Shown here one piece after another: positions 52,346 through 60,922 of a DNA stretch of 64,000 bases. The first letter of the stretch is position 1; each line of letters begins with the position of its first letter. Both the position numbers and the translations under genes were made by a program. The notes under the pieces are model-generated. The model made no database searches and was not told where the DNA came from. It was given only the letters and a program-made list of their open reading frames with translations. This stretch comes from Streptomyces sp. 135 (GTDB taxonomy: Bacteria > Actinomycetota > Actinomycetes > Streptomycetales > Streptomycetaceae). Where the stretch lies: contig NZ_CP075691.1 of the NCBI RefSeq assembly GCF_020026305.1, forward strand, positions 3,844,001 through 3,908,000, in the 5' to 3' direction.

Positions 52346-53641
52346 CTAACCGGCCAGACCCGCGGAGCGGAACGCCTCAAGGCTGGGCTTGATCGTCGCG
52401 GTGGCCTGCGAAGTCTCAGCGACGGCGTCCAGCGTCTTCAGGCCATCTCCGGTGTTCAGCACCACCGTGGTGAGCGCCGGGTCGATGAGCCCCGCCTCGA
52501 TCAGCTTCTTGGTGACGCCCACCGTCACACCCCCGGCGGTCTCCGCGAAGATCCCCTCCGTGCGCGCGAGCAGCTTGATCGCGTCGACGACCTGCTCGTC
52601 GTTCACGTCCTCCACCGCACCGCCCGTACGCCGCGCGATGTCGAGCACGTACGGCCCGTCGGCGGGGTTGCCGATGGCCAGCGACTTGGCGATGGTGTTC
52701 GGCTTCTGGGGGCGCACCACGTCGTGGCCGGCCTTGAACGCCGCCGACACCGGCGAGCAGCCCTCCGCCTGCGCGCCGAAGATCTTGTACGGCTTGTCGG
52801 CCACGAGGCCGAGCGCGATCAGCTCCTTGAGCCCCTTGTCGATCTTCGTGAGCTGCGAGCCCGAGGCGATCGGGATGACCAGCTGGTCGGGCAGCTCCCA
52901 GCCGAGCTGCTCGCAGATCTCGTACGCGAGGGTCTTGGAGCCCTCGCCGTAGTACGGCCGGAGGTTGACGTTGACGAAGCCCCAGCCCTCGCCCAGCGGG
53001 TCGCCGATCAGCTCGGAGCAGAAGCGGTTCACGTCGTCGTAGTTGCCCTCGATGCCGACCAGCTCGCCGCCGTAGACCGCGGCCATGACGACCTTGCCCT
53101 GCTCCAGGTCGTGCGGGATGAACACGCAGGAGCGGAAGCCCGCGCGGGCGGCGGCGGCACCGACGGCGCCCGCGAGGTTGCCGGTGGAGGAGCAGGAGAG
53201 CGTGGTGAAGCCGAAGGCCCTGGCCGCCTCCAGCGCCTGCGCGACGACGCGGTCCTTGAAGGAGTGCGTGGGGTTGCCGGAGTCGTCCTTGACGAACAAC
53301 TTGCCCTGCTCGACGCCCAGTTCCCGCGCGAGGTTGTCGGCCTTGACGAGCTTGGTCCAGCCGGGGTTGAGGTTCGGCTTGTCGGCGACGTCGGCGGGGA
53401 CGGGCAGCAGCGGGGCGTAGCGCCAGATGTTGGCGGGCCCGGCCTCGATCCGCTTGCGCAGGGCTTCCGGGTCGCCGAGGGGCAGGTCGTACGCGACTTC
53501 GAGGGGGCCGAAACACTCGGCGCAGGCGAAGATCGGGCCGAGCGGGAAGCGCGTTCCGCACTCGCGGCAGGAGAGACCCGAGGCGGGACCGAGGTCAACG
53601 GTCGGGGCGGGGGTTTCGGTGGCGACAGTCTGCACAGCCAT
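52346..53641 (-). CDS. thrC (metM): Threonine-synthase-family PLP enzyme, probable homocysteine synthase MetM (usually annotated thrC)
   Basis: 431 residues. An N-terminal zinc-ribbon-like CRECG/CAECF pair precedes a fold-type II PLP enzyme; the PLP lysine is in PTHSFKDR, the substrate loop in SCSSTGNLAGA and the phosphate loop in IASGSQL. By homology it is a threonine synthase acting on O-phosphohomoserine. Two facts point instead to MetM: a SAM-I riboswitch in its leader and a sulfur-carrier gene directly after it. ATG 53641 is chosen (AAAGGG ten bases upstream); ATG 53665 lies inside riboswitch helix P1. Confidence 0.88.
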   Translation of the reverse strand: MAVQTVATETPAPTVDLGPASGLSCRECGTRFPLGPIFACAECFGPLEVAYDLPLGDPEALRKRIEAGPANIWRYAPLLPVPADVADKPNLNPGWTKLVKADNLARELGVEQGKLFVKDDSGNPTHSFKDRVVAQALEAARAFGFTTLSCSSTGNLAGAVGAAAARAGFRSCVFIPHDLEQGKVVMAAVYGGELVGIEGNYDDVNRFCSELIGDPLGEGWGFVNVNLRPYYGEGSKTLAYEICEQLGWELPDQLVIPIASGSQLTKIDKGLKELIALGLVADKPYKIFGAQAEGCSPVSAAFKAGHDVVRPQKPNTIAKSLAIGNPADGPYVLDIARRTGGAVEDVNDEQVVDAIKLLARTEGIFAETAGGVTVGVTKKLIEAGLIDPALTTVVLNTGDGLKTLDAVAETSQATATIKPSLEAFRSAGLAG

Positions 53642-53949
53642 GGAGGCGAGGCCCTTTCTCCTCATCTTCCCCGCGGCGCATCTCGCCGCGAGACGGAATT
53701 GGCACCTTCCCCACCGTGACCTCGCGGTCGGCGGGAGGGTTGCCGGGGCTTCAACGGGCCGTATCCCTCTGCCCCTCTGGATGAGCGGTATTCGATTGTG
53801 GGTTTCAGTTGTGGATCGTTGCCGATCACGCGACGGTGACCCCGACATGCGATGGTCACCGGCGTTGTTCAAGACTGTAACCGAAGCCCTGGACCCTTGA
53901 GATAGTCGTCCGAACCGCGAGATGGATCACATATGGGAGGACCCTGACC
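53642..53949. other. 308-base divergent region between metM and gpgS
   Basis: The left 145 bases are the metM leader and SAM riboswitch. The right part should hold both promoters; GGTCACC inverted arms around 53835-53860 and a GGGAGGA ribosome site for gpgS at 53934 are the visible elements. Confidence 0.6.
53661..53786 (-). promoter_or_regulatory. SAM-I (S-box) riboswitch
   Basis: On the minus strand the hallmarks follow in order: CTCATC (P1), AGAGGGATACGGCCCGTTGA, AGCCCCGGCAACC, GGTGCCAATTCC, a seven-pair P4 hairpin (CGCGGCG/CGCCGCG), and GATGAG closing P1 with CTCATC. P1's 3' strand runs directly into GAGAAAGGG, the probable ribosome site of the downstream gene, so ligand-stabilised P1 could reduce translation. 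No intrinsic terminator is evident between P1 and the start codon. Confidence 0.92.
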
Positions 53950-54903
53950 GTGCTGGAAGAGGTCGAGCGCTGGCTGAACAGGCGTTCCTGGTCGGTCGCC
54001 GACCGCCCCTTGGACCGGCTCGTCGCCGCCAAGCGCGCGTCCGGCGCCACGGTGAGCGTCGTGCTGCCCGCCCTCGACGAACAGGAGACGGTCGGCGCGA
54101 TCGTCACCGAGATCCGCCGCGCGCTGATGGAGCGCGCCCCGCTCGTCGACGAGCTGGTGGTGATCGACTCCGGCTCCTCGGACCGCACGGCAGAGGTGGC
54201 CCGGAAGGCCGGCGCCAAGGTCGTCCACCGGGACGAGATCCTGCCGCGCGTCGCGCCGCTCCCCGGCAAGGGCGAGGTGCTGTGGCGCTCGCTGCTGGTG
54301 ACGGGCGGCGACATCGTGGCGTTCGTCGACGCGGACCTCAGGGAGTTCTCCGCCGACTTCGTCTCGGGGATAGTCGGCCCGCTGCTGACCGACCCGGACG
54401 TGGCGTTCGTGAAGGCCATGTACGACCGGCCGCTCGGCGAGGCCGCCGGTCAGGGCGGCCGGGTGACGGAGCTGATGGCGCGGCCGCTGCTGAACATGCA
54501 CTGGCCGCAGCTGGCCGGTTTCGTGCAGCCGCTCGGCGGTGAGTACGCGGCCCGCAGGTCCCTCCTTGAGCGGCTGCCGTTCCCCGTCGGATACGGCGTG
54601 GAGCTGGGGCTGCTCGTGGACGCGCTGCACACGGTGGGCCTGGACGCGCTGGCGCAGGTCGACGTCGGGGTGCGCAAGCACCGCCACCAGGACGGGCAGG
54701 CGCTCGGCCGGATGGCGGCGGCGATCTACCGGACGGCGCAGGTCCGGCTCGCGCGCGGACATCTCGTACGGCCCGAGCTGACGCAGTTCGAACGGGACGA
54801 GGAGGGCGGGCAGGGCTTCGTGCCGCGCACCCACGCCGTGGACACCGAGGAACGGCCGCCCATGACCGGCATCGCGGAGTACGCGCACCGACGCGTGGCG
54901 TGA
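53950..54903 (+). CDS. gpgS: Glucosyl-3-phosphoglycerate synthase
   Basis: 317 residues. It transfers glucose from a nucleotide sugar to 3-phosphoglycerate, making a compatible-solute precursor. The GT-A fold has VVLPALDEQETVGAIV, the metal-binding VDADLREF and the GPLLTDPDVAFVKAMYDRPL block of family GT81. GGGAGGA precedes GTG 53950. It lies 51 bases before otsA, so two osmo/thermoprotectant genes are grouped. The phosphatase partner is not evident in the window. Confidence 0.93.
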   Translation: MLEEVERWLNRRSWSVADRPLDRLVAAKRASGATVSVVLPALDEQETVGAIVTEIRRALMERAPLVDELVVIDSGSSDRTAEVARKAGAKVVHRDEILPRVAPLPGKGEVLWRSLLVTGGDIVAFVDADLREFSADFVSGIVGPLLTDPDVAFVKAMYDRPLGEAAGQGGRVTELMARPLLNMHWPQLAGFVQPLGGEYAARRSLLERLPFPVGYGVELGLLVDALHTVGLDALAQVDVGVRKHRHQDGQALGRMAAAIYRTAQVRLARGHLVRPELTQFERDEEGGQGFVPRTHAVDTEERPPMTGIAEYAHRRVA

Positions 54904-54941
54904 GGCCGGGAACCGTACGTTTGCCCGCCGCCCGGACGGGC

Positions 54942-54947
54942 TACGTT
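54942..54947 (+). promoter_or_regulatory. Leaderless-type -10 box before otsA
   Basis: TACGTT lies seven bases before ATG 54955, so otsA may have its own leaderless transcript besides read-through from gpgS. Confidence 0.45.
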
Positions 54948-54954
54948 TTGCCAC

Positions 54955-56373
54955 ATGGTGTCCGATCCGGCTCAGTCAGCAGCAGCGCAGGTACTCGTCG
55001 CGTCCAACCGCGGCCCCGTCTCGTACACAGTGGGAGAGGACGGTGAACTGACCGCCAAGCGCGGCGGCGGCGGCCTCGTCTCCGGCCTGAGCGCCATCGG
55101 CGACTCCTCCGAGGATCCCGCCGCCCTGTGGGTGTGCGCGGCGCTCTCCGAGGGCGACCGGGAGGCGGTGCGGCGCGGCGTCGGCGAGCCGGGCGTGCGG
55201 ATGCTCGACGTCGACGCGGGCTCCCGCGAGGGCGTGCACGCCGCCGCGTACAACGGCATCGCCAACTCGGTCCTGTGGTTCGTCCACCACATGCTCTACC
55301 AGACGCCCCTGGAGCCGGTCTTCGGCCCGGAGTTCCGCGCGCAGTGGGCGGCGTACGAGACGTACAACCGCGCGTTCGCCCAGGCGCTGGCGGCCGAGGC
55401 GGCGCCCGGCGCGGCGGTCCTCGTGCAGGACTACCACCTGACGCTGGTCCCCGGCATGCTCCGCGAACTCCGCGAGGACCTGCGGATCGGCCACTTCTCG
55501 CACACCCCGTGGGCGCCCGCCGACTACTTCCGGATGCTGCCGGACGACGTGGCCGAGCAGGTGCTGCGCGGCATGCTCGGCGCCGACCGGCTGGGCTTCC
55601 TCACCAGCCGCTGGGCGGACGCGTTCACGGAGTGCTGCGTGCGCGTGCTCGGCGGGACGTCGGGGACGCGGATCGGGGTGCACGGCCTCGGCGCCGACGC
55701 CGACTTCCTGCGGGAGCGCTCGCGGCGCGAGGACGTCGAGGAGCGGATGGCGACGCTGCGGCGGCAGGTGGGCGAGGGCCGCAAGACGGTCGTGCGGGTG
55801 GACAGGACCGAGCTGTCCAAGAACATCGTGCGCGGCATGCACGCCTACCGCGAGCTCCTGGAGACCCGCCCCGAGTGGCGCGAGCGGGTCGTCCACATCG
55901 CCTTCGCCTACCCCTCGCGGCAGGACCTCGCGGTGTACCGCGACTACACCGCGGAGGTCTCACGCGTCGCCGACGAGATCAACTCCGCGTACGGCACGCC
56001 CGACTGGACGCCGGTGCTGCTGCACGTCGACGACGACTTCGCCCGCTCCCTCGCGGCGTACCGCCTCGCGGACGTGGCGCTGGTCAACCCCATCCGCGAC
56101 GGCATGAACCTCGTCGCGAAGGAGGTGCCGGTGGTCTCCGACGAGGGCTGCGCGCTGGTGCTCTCGCGGGAGGCGGGTGCATACGAGGAGCTGGGCGAGG
56201 ACGCGATCGGCGTCAACCCCTACGACGTCTCGGCCACGGCGGAGGCGTTGCACACCGGTCTTTCGATGCCGGCCGGGGAGCGGGCCGAGCGCACCAAGCG
56301 CCTCGCGGCGGCGGCGACGGCGCTGCCGCCGGCCCAGTGGTTCCTGGACCAGCTGCGGGCCCTCACCGGCTGA
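54955..56373 (+). CDS. otsA: Trehalose-6-phosphate synthase OtsA
   Basis: 472 residues, family GT20. VLVASNRGPVSY at the start, QDYHLTLVPGMLRELRED, GHFSHTPWAP and the C-terminal NPIRDGMNLVAKE form the UDP-glucose and glucose-6-phosphate sites. It makes trehalose-6-phosphate in the cytosol. It converges with otsB and the last 11 bases of both genes overlap. Confidence 0.95.
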   Translation: MVSDPAQSAAAQVLVASNRGPVSYTVGEDGELTAKRGGGGLVSGLSAIGDSSEDPAALWVCAALSEGDREAVRRGVGEPGVRMLDVDAGSREGVHAAAYNGIANSVLWFVHHMLYQTPLEPVFGPEFRAQWAAYETYNRAFAQALAAEAAPGAAVLVQDYHLTLVPGMLRELREDLRIGHFSHTPWAPADYFRMLPDDVAEQVLRGMLGADRLGFLTSRWADAFTECCVRVLGGTSGTRIGVHGLGADADFLRERSRREDVEERMATLRRQVGEGRKTVVRVDRTELSKNIVRGMHAYRELLETRPEWRERVVHIAFAYPSRQDLAVYRDYTAEVSRVADEINSAYGTPDWTPVLLHVDDDFARSLAAYRLADVALVNPIRDGMNLVAKEVPVVSDEGCALVLSREAGAYEELGEDAIGVNPYDVSATAEALHTGLSMPAGERAERTKRLAAAATALPPAQWFLDQLRALTG

Positions 56374-57238
56374 CGGCCGCCGCGATCGACGACAGCAGTC
56401 CCACCACGCCCGCCGGGCCGTCCACCACCAGGTCGGCCCGGTCGGAGAGTTCGGCGACCTCCGCGCTGCCGCTGCACACCAGGAGGCCCGCCACGCCGTC
56501 CGAGCGGAGTTTCTCGACGGCGGCGAAGGCGGGCAGGTCGCCCAGGTCGTCGCCCGCGTAGAGCACGGACTCCGCGCCGACCTCGCGCAGGTAGGCGGCG
56601 AGGGCGACGCCCTTGTCCATGCCCGGCGGCCGCAGTTCGAGGACCATGCGGCCGGGCTCGACGATCAGGCCGTGCCGGGCGGCCAGCTCGGTGAGCGGTG
56701 CGCGCAGCGTGTCGTAGGCGGCCTGCGGGTCCTGCGCGCGGCGCGTGTGCACGGCGACGGCGCGGCCCTTCTCCTCTATCCAGGTGCCGCGCCAGGCGCC
56801 GATCTCGTCGAGGAAGCCCGGCAGCTCGGCGCGGACGGCCGCGACGCCGGGGTGCGGTTCGGCGGCCTGGACGGTGCCGGTGACCGCGTCCCAGCGCTCG
56901 GCGCCGTAGTGCCCGAGGACCACGAGGTGTTCGAGTCCCGGGACGCCCGCGAAGCCGCCGTAGCGCACGGCGACGCCCGCCGGGCGGCCCGTGACCACCG
57001 CGACGGACCGCAGGCGCGGGGCGAGGGCGGCGAGCGCGGGCACGGCGTCCGGGTGGGCGCGGGCCTGCTCGGGGTCGGCCACGATCGGGGCGAGCGTGCC
57101 GTCGAAGTCGAGGGCCACGACACACCGTTCGGGCCGCGCGAGGAGCGCGGCGAGGCCGTCGTGGCCCGCCGGGGTCACGGGTTCCGGCAGTCCGGGACGC
57201 CCGTGCCGGTCGGGCTGCGCGTACGTAGGGTCACCCAT
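56363..57238 (-). CDS. otsB: Trehalose-6-phosphate phosphatase OtsB
   Basis: 291 residues. The HAD motif I is in VVALDFDGTLAPIV, and the C-terminal motifs are in LYAGDDLGDLPAF. The mid-region LELRPPGMDKGVAL is typical of OtsB. It dephosphorylates the OtsA product. ATG 57238 is seven bases after TAAGGT on the minus strand. The convergent layout means sense-antisense overlap at the two 3' ends, not an operon. Confidence 0.95.
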   Translation of the reverse strand: MGDPTYAQPDRHGRPGLPEPVTPAGHDGLAALLARPERCVVALDFDGTLAPIVADPEQARAHPDAVPALAALAPRLRSVAVVTGRPAGVAVRYGGFAGVPGLEHLVVLGHYGAERWDAVTGTVQAAEPHPGVAAVRAELPGFLDEIGAWRGTWIEEKGRAVAVHTRRAQDPQAAYDTLRAPLTELAARHGLIVEPGRMVLELRPPGMDKGVALAAYLREVGAESVLYAGDDLGDLPAFAAVEKLRSDGVAGLLVCSGSAEVAELSDRADLVVDGPAGVVGLLSSIAAAVSR

Positions 57239-57257
57239 GGGCCCGACCTTAACCGTG

Positions 57258-57491
57258 TCAGCGCTCCTCGCGCCGCGACTCCCGCACCCGGCGCAGCCGA
57301 TTGACCGTAATCGGGTCGTGCGCGAGGGCCCGGGGATCGTCGAGAAGGGCGTTCAGGAGCTGGTAGTAGCGCACCGGCACCATGCCCAGCTCCTCGCGGA
57401 CGGCGCGTTCCTTCGCGCCGGGGCCCGGCCAGTCGCGCCGCTCCAGGGCGAGGACGGCACGGTCCCGCTCGGAGAGTTCCTCTTCGGTCAT
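57258..57491 (-). CDS. DUF3263 family protein
   Basis: 77 residues. LSERDRAVLALERRDWPGPGAKERAVREELGMVPVRYYQLLNALLDDP is the DUF3263 signature, a small helical, possibly DNA-binding actinobacterial family. It ends 19 bases before the otsB start and begins nine bases after the binding-protein stop, all on the minus strand. Confidence 0.9.
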   Translation of the reverse strand: MTEEELSERDRAVLALERRDWPGPGAKERAVREELGMVPVRYYQLLNALLDDPRALAHDPITVNRLRRVRESRREER

Positions 57492-57500
57492 GCCGTCACG

Positions 57501-58766
57501 CTATTCCGCGTTCTCCGCGGCCGCCGCCCTGCCCTGGATCCGGCCGAGGACCATGGAGGGGTTGCCGTCCTTGGCGACGGTCTTGCCGATGTCCTTCTTG
57601 ATGTCGGCCGAGACCTGCGCCCACGACGTCTTGCCCACCGGGTAGAGCTGGGAGGTCGGCAGCTCCTTGAGGAACTTGCCCAGCTCGGTGTGGCCGCGGT
57701 CCTTGGACATCGCGTCGAACGCGGAGGTCGTCACGGGCAGGATGTCGTACTCGTTGGAGAAGTCGAGCACGTTCTTCTTGCTGTAGACGAAGTCGAGGAA
57801 CTTGCCGGCCTCCTTGCGGTGGCCGTTCTGCTTGAACGCCATCATCCAGTCGGCGACGCCCATCGTGGCCTGCGCCTTGCCGTTGACGCCGGGCGCCGGC
57901 ACCATGCCGAACTTCACGCCCTTCTTGGCGGCCATCTTCATCAGCGTCGGGTGGCCGTTGAGCATGCCGACCTCGCCGCGCGAGAACGCCGCGAAGGCTT
58001 CGGCGCGGTTCATCTCGCCGGGCGCCTTCGGCCCGGTCAGGCCCTTGCCGACCAGCTCGTCGCGGAGCCAGGCGAACGTCTTGGCGTTCTGCTTGGAGTC
58101 GATGTCGTACGAGCCGACGTTGTCGGTGTAACCGCCGCCGCCGCTCAGCATCCACATCAGCGTCTCGGCGGGCGCCTCCTCGGGGCCCAGCGGCAGCGCG
58201 TACGGGATCTTCACGCCGCGCGCCTTGAGTGCCTTCGCGGCGGCCTGGAGCCCGCTCCAGCTCTGCGGCGGGGTGAGGCCCGCGTCCTTGAACAGCTTGG
58301 TGTTGTAGAACAGCAGGCGCGTGGAGGAGGCGAACGGCATGCCGTACTGGATGCGCTTGACCTCGCCGGCCTGGGCGAGCGGGGCCATGAAGTCGGCCTG
58401 GGTGGCGATGGAGAGCAGTTCGTCGGCTTCGTAGAGCTTGCCCTGCGCGGCGTAGTCGGCGTACGCGCCGATCTGCGCCAGGTCGGGGGCGTCGCCCTTC
58501 TTGACCATCTCCTTGACCTCGCGGTCCACGTCGTTCCAGGACAGGACGGTCACGTCGACCTTGATGCCGGGGTTGTCGGCCTCGAAGTCCTTGCTGAGCT
58601 TGTCCCAGTACTTCTTGGAGCTGTTCGCCGCGGAGTCGCCGTAGTCGGCGGCCACCAGCTTGAGGGTGACGTCGCCGGAGTCGCCGGGACCGCCGCAGCC
58701 GGCGAGTACGCCCGCCATGCCCAGTGCGGCCACCGCCGCGGTCAGTCCTGTCACGCGCCGCTGCAC
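57501..58766 (-). CDS. Sugar ABC transporter substrate-binding lipoprotein
   Basis: 421 residues. Lipobox VLAGCG ends near residue 23; the mature part is a cluster-B extracellular solute-binding protein (KYWDKLSKDFEADNPGIKVDVTVLSW). No permease genes are adjacent, so it must use permeases from elsewhere and probably a shared ATPase, as is common in Streptomyces. GTG 58766 follows GAGGGTGGGA. It is divergent from the amino-sugar operon, and a DasR-like site lies between, suggesting an N-acetylhexosamine or its oligomer as ligand. Confidence 0.9.
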   Translation of the reverse strand: MQRRVTGLTAAVAALGMAGVLAGCGGPGDSGDVTLKLVAADYGDSAANSSKKYWDKLSKDFEADNPGIKVDVTVLSWNDVDREVKEMVKKGDAPDLAQIGAYADYAAQGKLYEADELLSIATQADFMAPLAQAGEVKRIQYGMPFASSTRLLFYNTKLFKDAGLTPPQSWSGLQAAAKALKARGVKIPYALPLGPEEAPAETLMWMLSGGGGYTDNVGSYDIDSKQNAKTFAWLRDELVGKGLTGPKAPGEMNRAEAFAAFSRGEVGMLNGHPTLMKMAAKKGVKFGMVPAPGVNGKAQATMGVADWMMAFKQNGHRKEAGKFLDFVYSKKNVLDFSNEYDILPVTTSAFDAMSKDRGHTELGKFLKELPTSQLYPVGKTSWAQVSADIKKDIGKTVAKDGNPSMVLGRIQGRAAAAENAE

Positions 58767-58862
58767 AGCTGTCCCACCCTCATTGCCTTCGCGTACCGGG
58801 GCTTGTCCGCCCCACCGCTGTCGAACTGCGATTTTCCCCCGAGTTTCCCCCGAGTCCGAACA

Positions 58863-58878
58863 CAAGGTCTACACCAGC
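58863..58878. promoter_or_regulatory. Weak DasR-like operator between the binding-protein and SIS genes
   Basis: GGTCTACACC (58866-58875) matches the dre core GGTCTAGACC at 9 of 10 positions; outer bases match poorly (10 of 16 overall). Confidence 0.45.
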
Positions 58879-58985
58879 CCAGTATCACTTGTGCAACGGA
58901 CGGCCACGGACGTCCATTGCAGCCCCCGCCCCCTGCCTGCTAAGCACGTCACGTTCACGTCCCGCACGACGAGGAGCCTTGCCGC

Positions 58986-59879
58986 ATGTCGCGTACCGCA
59001 GCAGAAATAGCCACTCAGCCCGCCTGCTGGCACCGGGCGGCGGAGGCGGCGGCCTCCTTCACGGGGTTCCCACAGCCGGGTGAGCGGGTCGCCGTCACCG
59101 GGTGCGGCACCTCGTGGTTCATGGCCCTCGCGTACGCGGCGCTGCGCGAGGCCTCGGGGCAGGGCGAGACGGACGCCTTCGCCTCCTCGGAGTTCCCGGC
59201 CGGGCGGCGCTACGACCGGGTGGTCGCCATCACCCGCTCCGGTACGACGACGGAGGTACTGGAACTGCTCGCGGAGCTGAAGGGCTCGGTCCCGACGCTC
59301 GCGCTGACCGCCGACCCGAAGACCCCGGTCATGGACGCGGCCGACACGGTGGCGGTCCTGGACTGGGCGGACGAGGAGTCGGTCGTCCAGACCCGCTTCG
59401 CGACGACCGCGCTCGCCTTCCTGCGGGCCGGGCTCGGCGACGTGCCCGGCGTGAAGCCGGTGGCCGAGGCGGCGGTCGACGCGGAGCTGGCGGTGACCGA
59501 GCCGCTGCCCGCGGCGGTGCTCGGGGCGGAGCAGTGGACGTTCCTCGGGCGCGGCTGGACGTACGGCCTCGCGTTGGAGGCGGCGCTGAAGATGCGGGAG
59601 GCGGCGGGGGCGTGGACGGAGGCGTACCCGGCGATGGAGTACCGCCACGGGCCGATCTCCATCACGGGCCCCGGCCGCGTGGCCTGGGTGTTCGGCACGC
59701 TGCCGGAGGGTCTTGCCGGTGATGTGGCCCGGGTCGGTGGTGAGCTCGTCGCCCGCCAGGACGCGGATCCGCTGGCCGACCTGATCCGCGCCCAGCGGCT
59801 CGCGGTGGCGCTGGCCGAGTCGCGGGGCTTCGACCCGGACCGCCCGAAGAACCTGACCAGGAGCGTGATTCTCGACTAG
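58986..59879 (+). CDS. SIS-domain sugar isomerase/deaminase (AgaS/GlmS-like)
   Basis: 297 residues with two SIS subdomains. TGCGTSWFMALAYAALREASGQGETDAFASSEF and ITRSGTTTEVLELL bind a phosphosugar; WTFLGRGWTYGLALEAALKMREA and AYPAMEYRHGPIS match the isomerase half of GlmS and AgaS. There is no glutaminase domain. GAGGAG lies nine bases before ATG 58986. In an operon with kinase, deacetylase, PfkB and aldolase it would convert a hexosamine-6-phosphate to the ketose-6-phosphate plus ammonia. Fructose versus tagatose series cannot be decided here. Confidence 0.88.
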   Translation: MSRTAAEIATQPACWHRAAEAAASFTGFPQPGERVAVTGCGTSWFMALAYAALREASGQGETDAFASSEFPAGRRYDRVVAITRSGTTTEVLELLAELKGSVPTLALTADPKTPVMDAADTVAVLDWADEESVVQTRFATTALAFLRAGLGDVPGVKPVAEAAVDAELAVTEPLPAAVLGAEQWTFLGRGWTYGLALEAALKMREAAGAWTEAYPAMEYRHGPISITGPGRVAWVFGTLPEGLAGDVARVGGELVARQDADPLADLIRAQRLAVALAESRGFDPDRPKNLTRSVILD

Positions 59880-59888
59880 CCCCCGCGA

Positions 59889-59904
59889 AGTGGACTAGAC
59901 CTTT
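59889..59904 (+). promoter_or_regulatory. DasR-like operator (dre) before nagK
   Basis: The core TGGACTAGACCT occurs 29 bases before nagK, in the position expected for a dre. The identical 12-mer is found before cutC on the other strand. Confidence 0.75.
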
Positions 59905-59931
59905 CGCCCTGTGACGGGCGAGACTGTATCC

Positions 59932-60915
59932 GTGAGACACGTCATCGCCCTCGATGTGGGCGGCACCGGAATGAAGGCCGCCCTGGTAGGGGCGGACGGC
60001 ACCCTGCTGCACGCGGCCCGCCGCCCGACGGGCCGCGAGCGCGGCCCGCAGGCGGTCGTCGAGTCCATCCTCGGCTTTGCCGAGGACCTCCGCGCCCACG
60101 GCATCGCCCACCTCGGCGAACCGGCCGCGGCGGCGGGCGTCGCCGTGCCCGGCATCGTCGACGCCACCCGAGGCATCGCGGTCTACGCCGCCAACCTCGG
60201 CTGGCAGGACGTCCCCCTGAGGGACCTGCTCAGCGCCCGCCTGGCGGGCGTCCCCGTGGCCCTCGGCCACGACGTGCGCACCGGCGGCCTCGCCGAGGGC
60301 CGCCTCGGCGCGGGCAAGGGCGCCGACCGCTTCCTGTTCGTGCCGCTCGGCACCGGCATCGCGGGAGCCATCGGCATCGACGGCGCCATCGAACCCGGCG
60401 CCCACGGCTCGGCCGGGGAGATCGGCCACATCGTCGTACGCCCCGGCGGGCCGCCCTGCGGCTGCGGCCAGCGCGGCTGCCTGGAGCGCCTCGCCTCCGC
60501 GTCCGCGGTGAGCACGGCGTGGGCCGAGGCGAGCGGCGACCCCGAGGCGGACGCCGCGGACTGCGCCAAGGCCGTGGAGTCCGGCGACCCGAGGGCCCAG
60601 GAGGTCTGGCAGGACGCGGTCGACGCCCTGGCCGACGGCCTGCTCACCGCCCTCACTCTGCTGGACCCGCGCACCCTGATCATCGGTGGCGGCCTGGCCG
60701 AGGCCGGGGAAACGTTGTTCACGCCGCTGCGGGCCGCCGTGGCGGCACGCGTCGTCCAGTTCCAGACGCTGCCGGACATCGTGCCCGCGGCCCTCGGCGA
60801 TACCGCCGGATGCCTGGGCGCCGGCCTGCTCGCCTGGGACCTCATCGACGGGGCCGCGCCCACCGGCCCCGGTCCCGACCCCGACCCGAACCCGAACCCG
60901 ACCCCACGGAGGTAA
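59932..60915 (+). CDS. nagK: ROK-family N-acetylhexosamine kinase NagK
   Basis: 327 residues. IALDVGGTGMKAALVG is the phosphate-1 motif; the zinc motif CGCGQRGCLE and the ROK signature around GSAGEIGHIVVRPGG are intact. It phosphorylates GlcNAc (or GalNAc) at O6. GTG 59932 is used; GTG 59911 would start only seven bases after the dre. The C-terminus is an odd DPDPNPNPTP dipeptide tail. Its stop lies in the ribosome site of nagA. Confidence 0.93.
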   Translation: MRHVIALDVGGTGMKAALVGADGTLLHAARRPTGRERGPQAVVESILGFAEDLRAHGIAHLGEPAAAAGVAVPGIVDATRGIAVYAANLGWQDVPLRDLLSARLAGVPVALGHDVRTGGLAEGRLGAGKGADRFLFVPLGTGIAGAIGIDGAIEPGAHGSAGEIGHIVVRPGGPPCGCGQRGCLERLASASAVSTAWAEASGDPEADAADCAKAVESGDPRAQEVWQDAVDALADGLLTALTLLDPRTLIIGGGLAEAGETLFTPLRAAVAARVVQFQTLPDIVPAALGDTAGCLGAGLLAWDLIDGAAPTGPGPDPDPNPNPTPRR

Positions 60916-60922
60916 CCACCTG

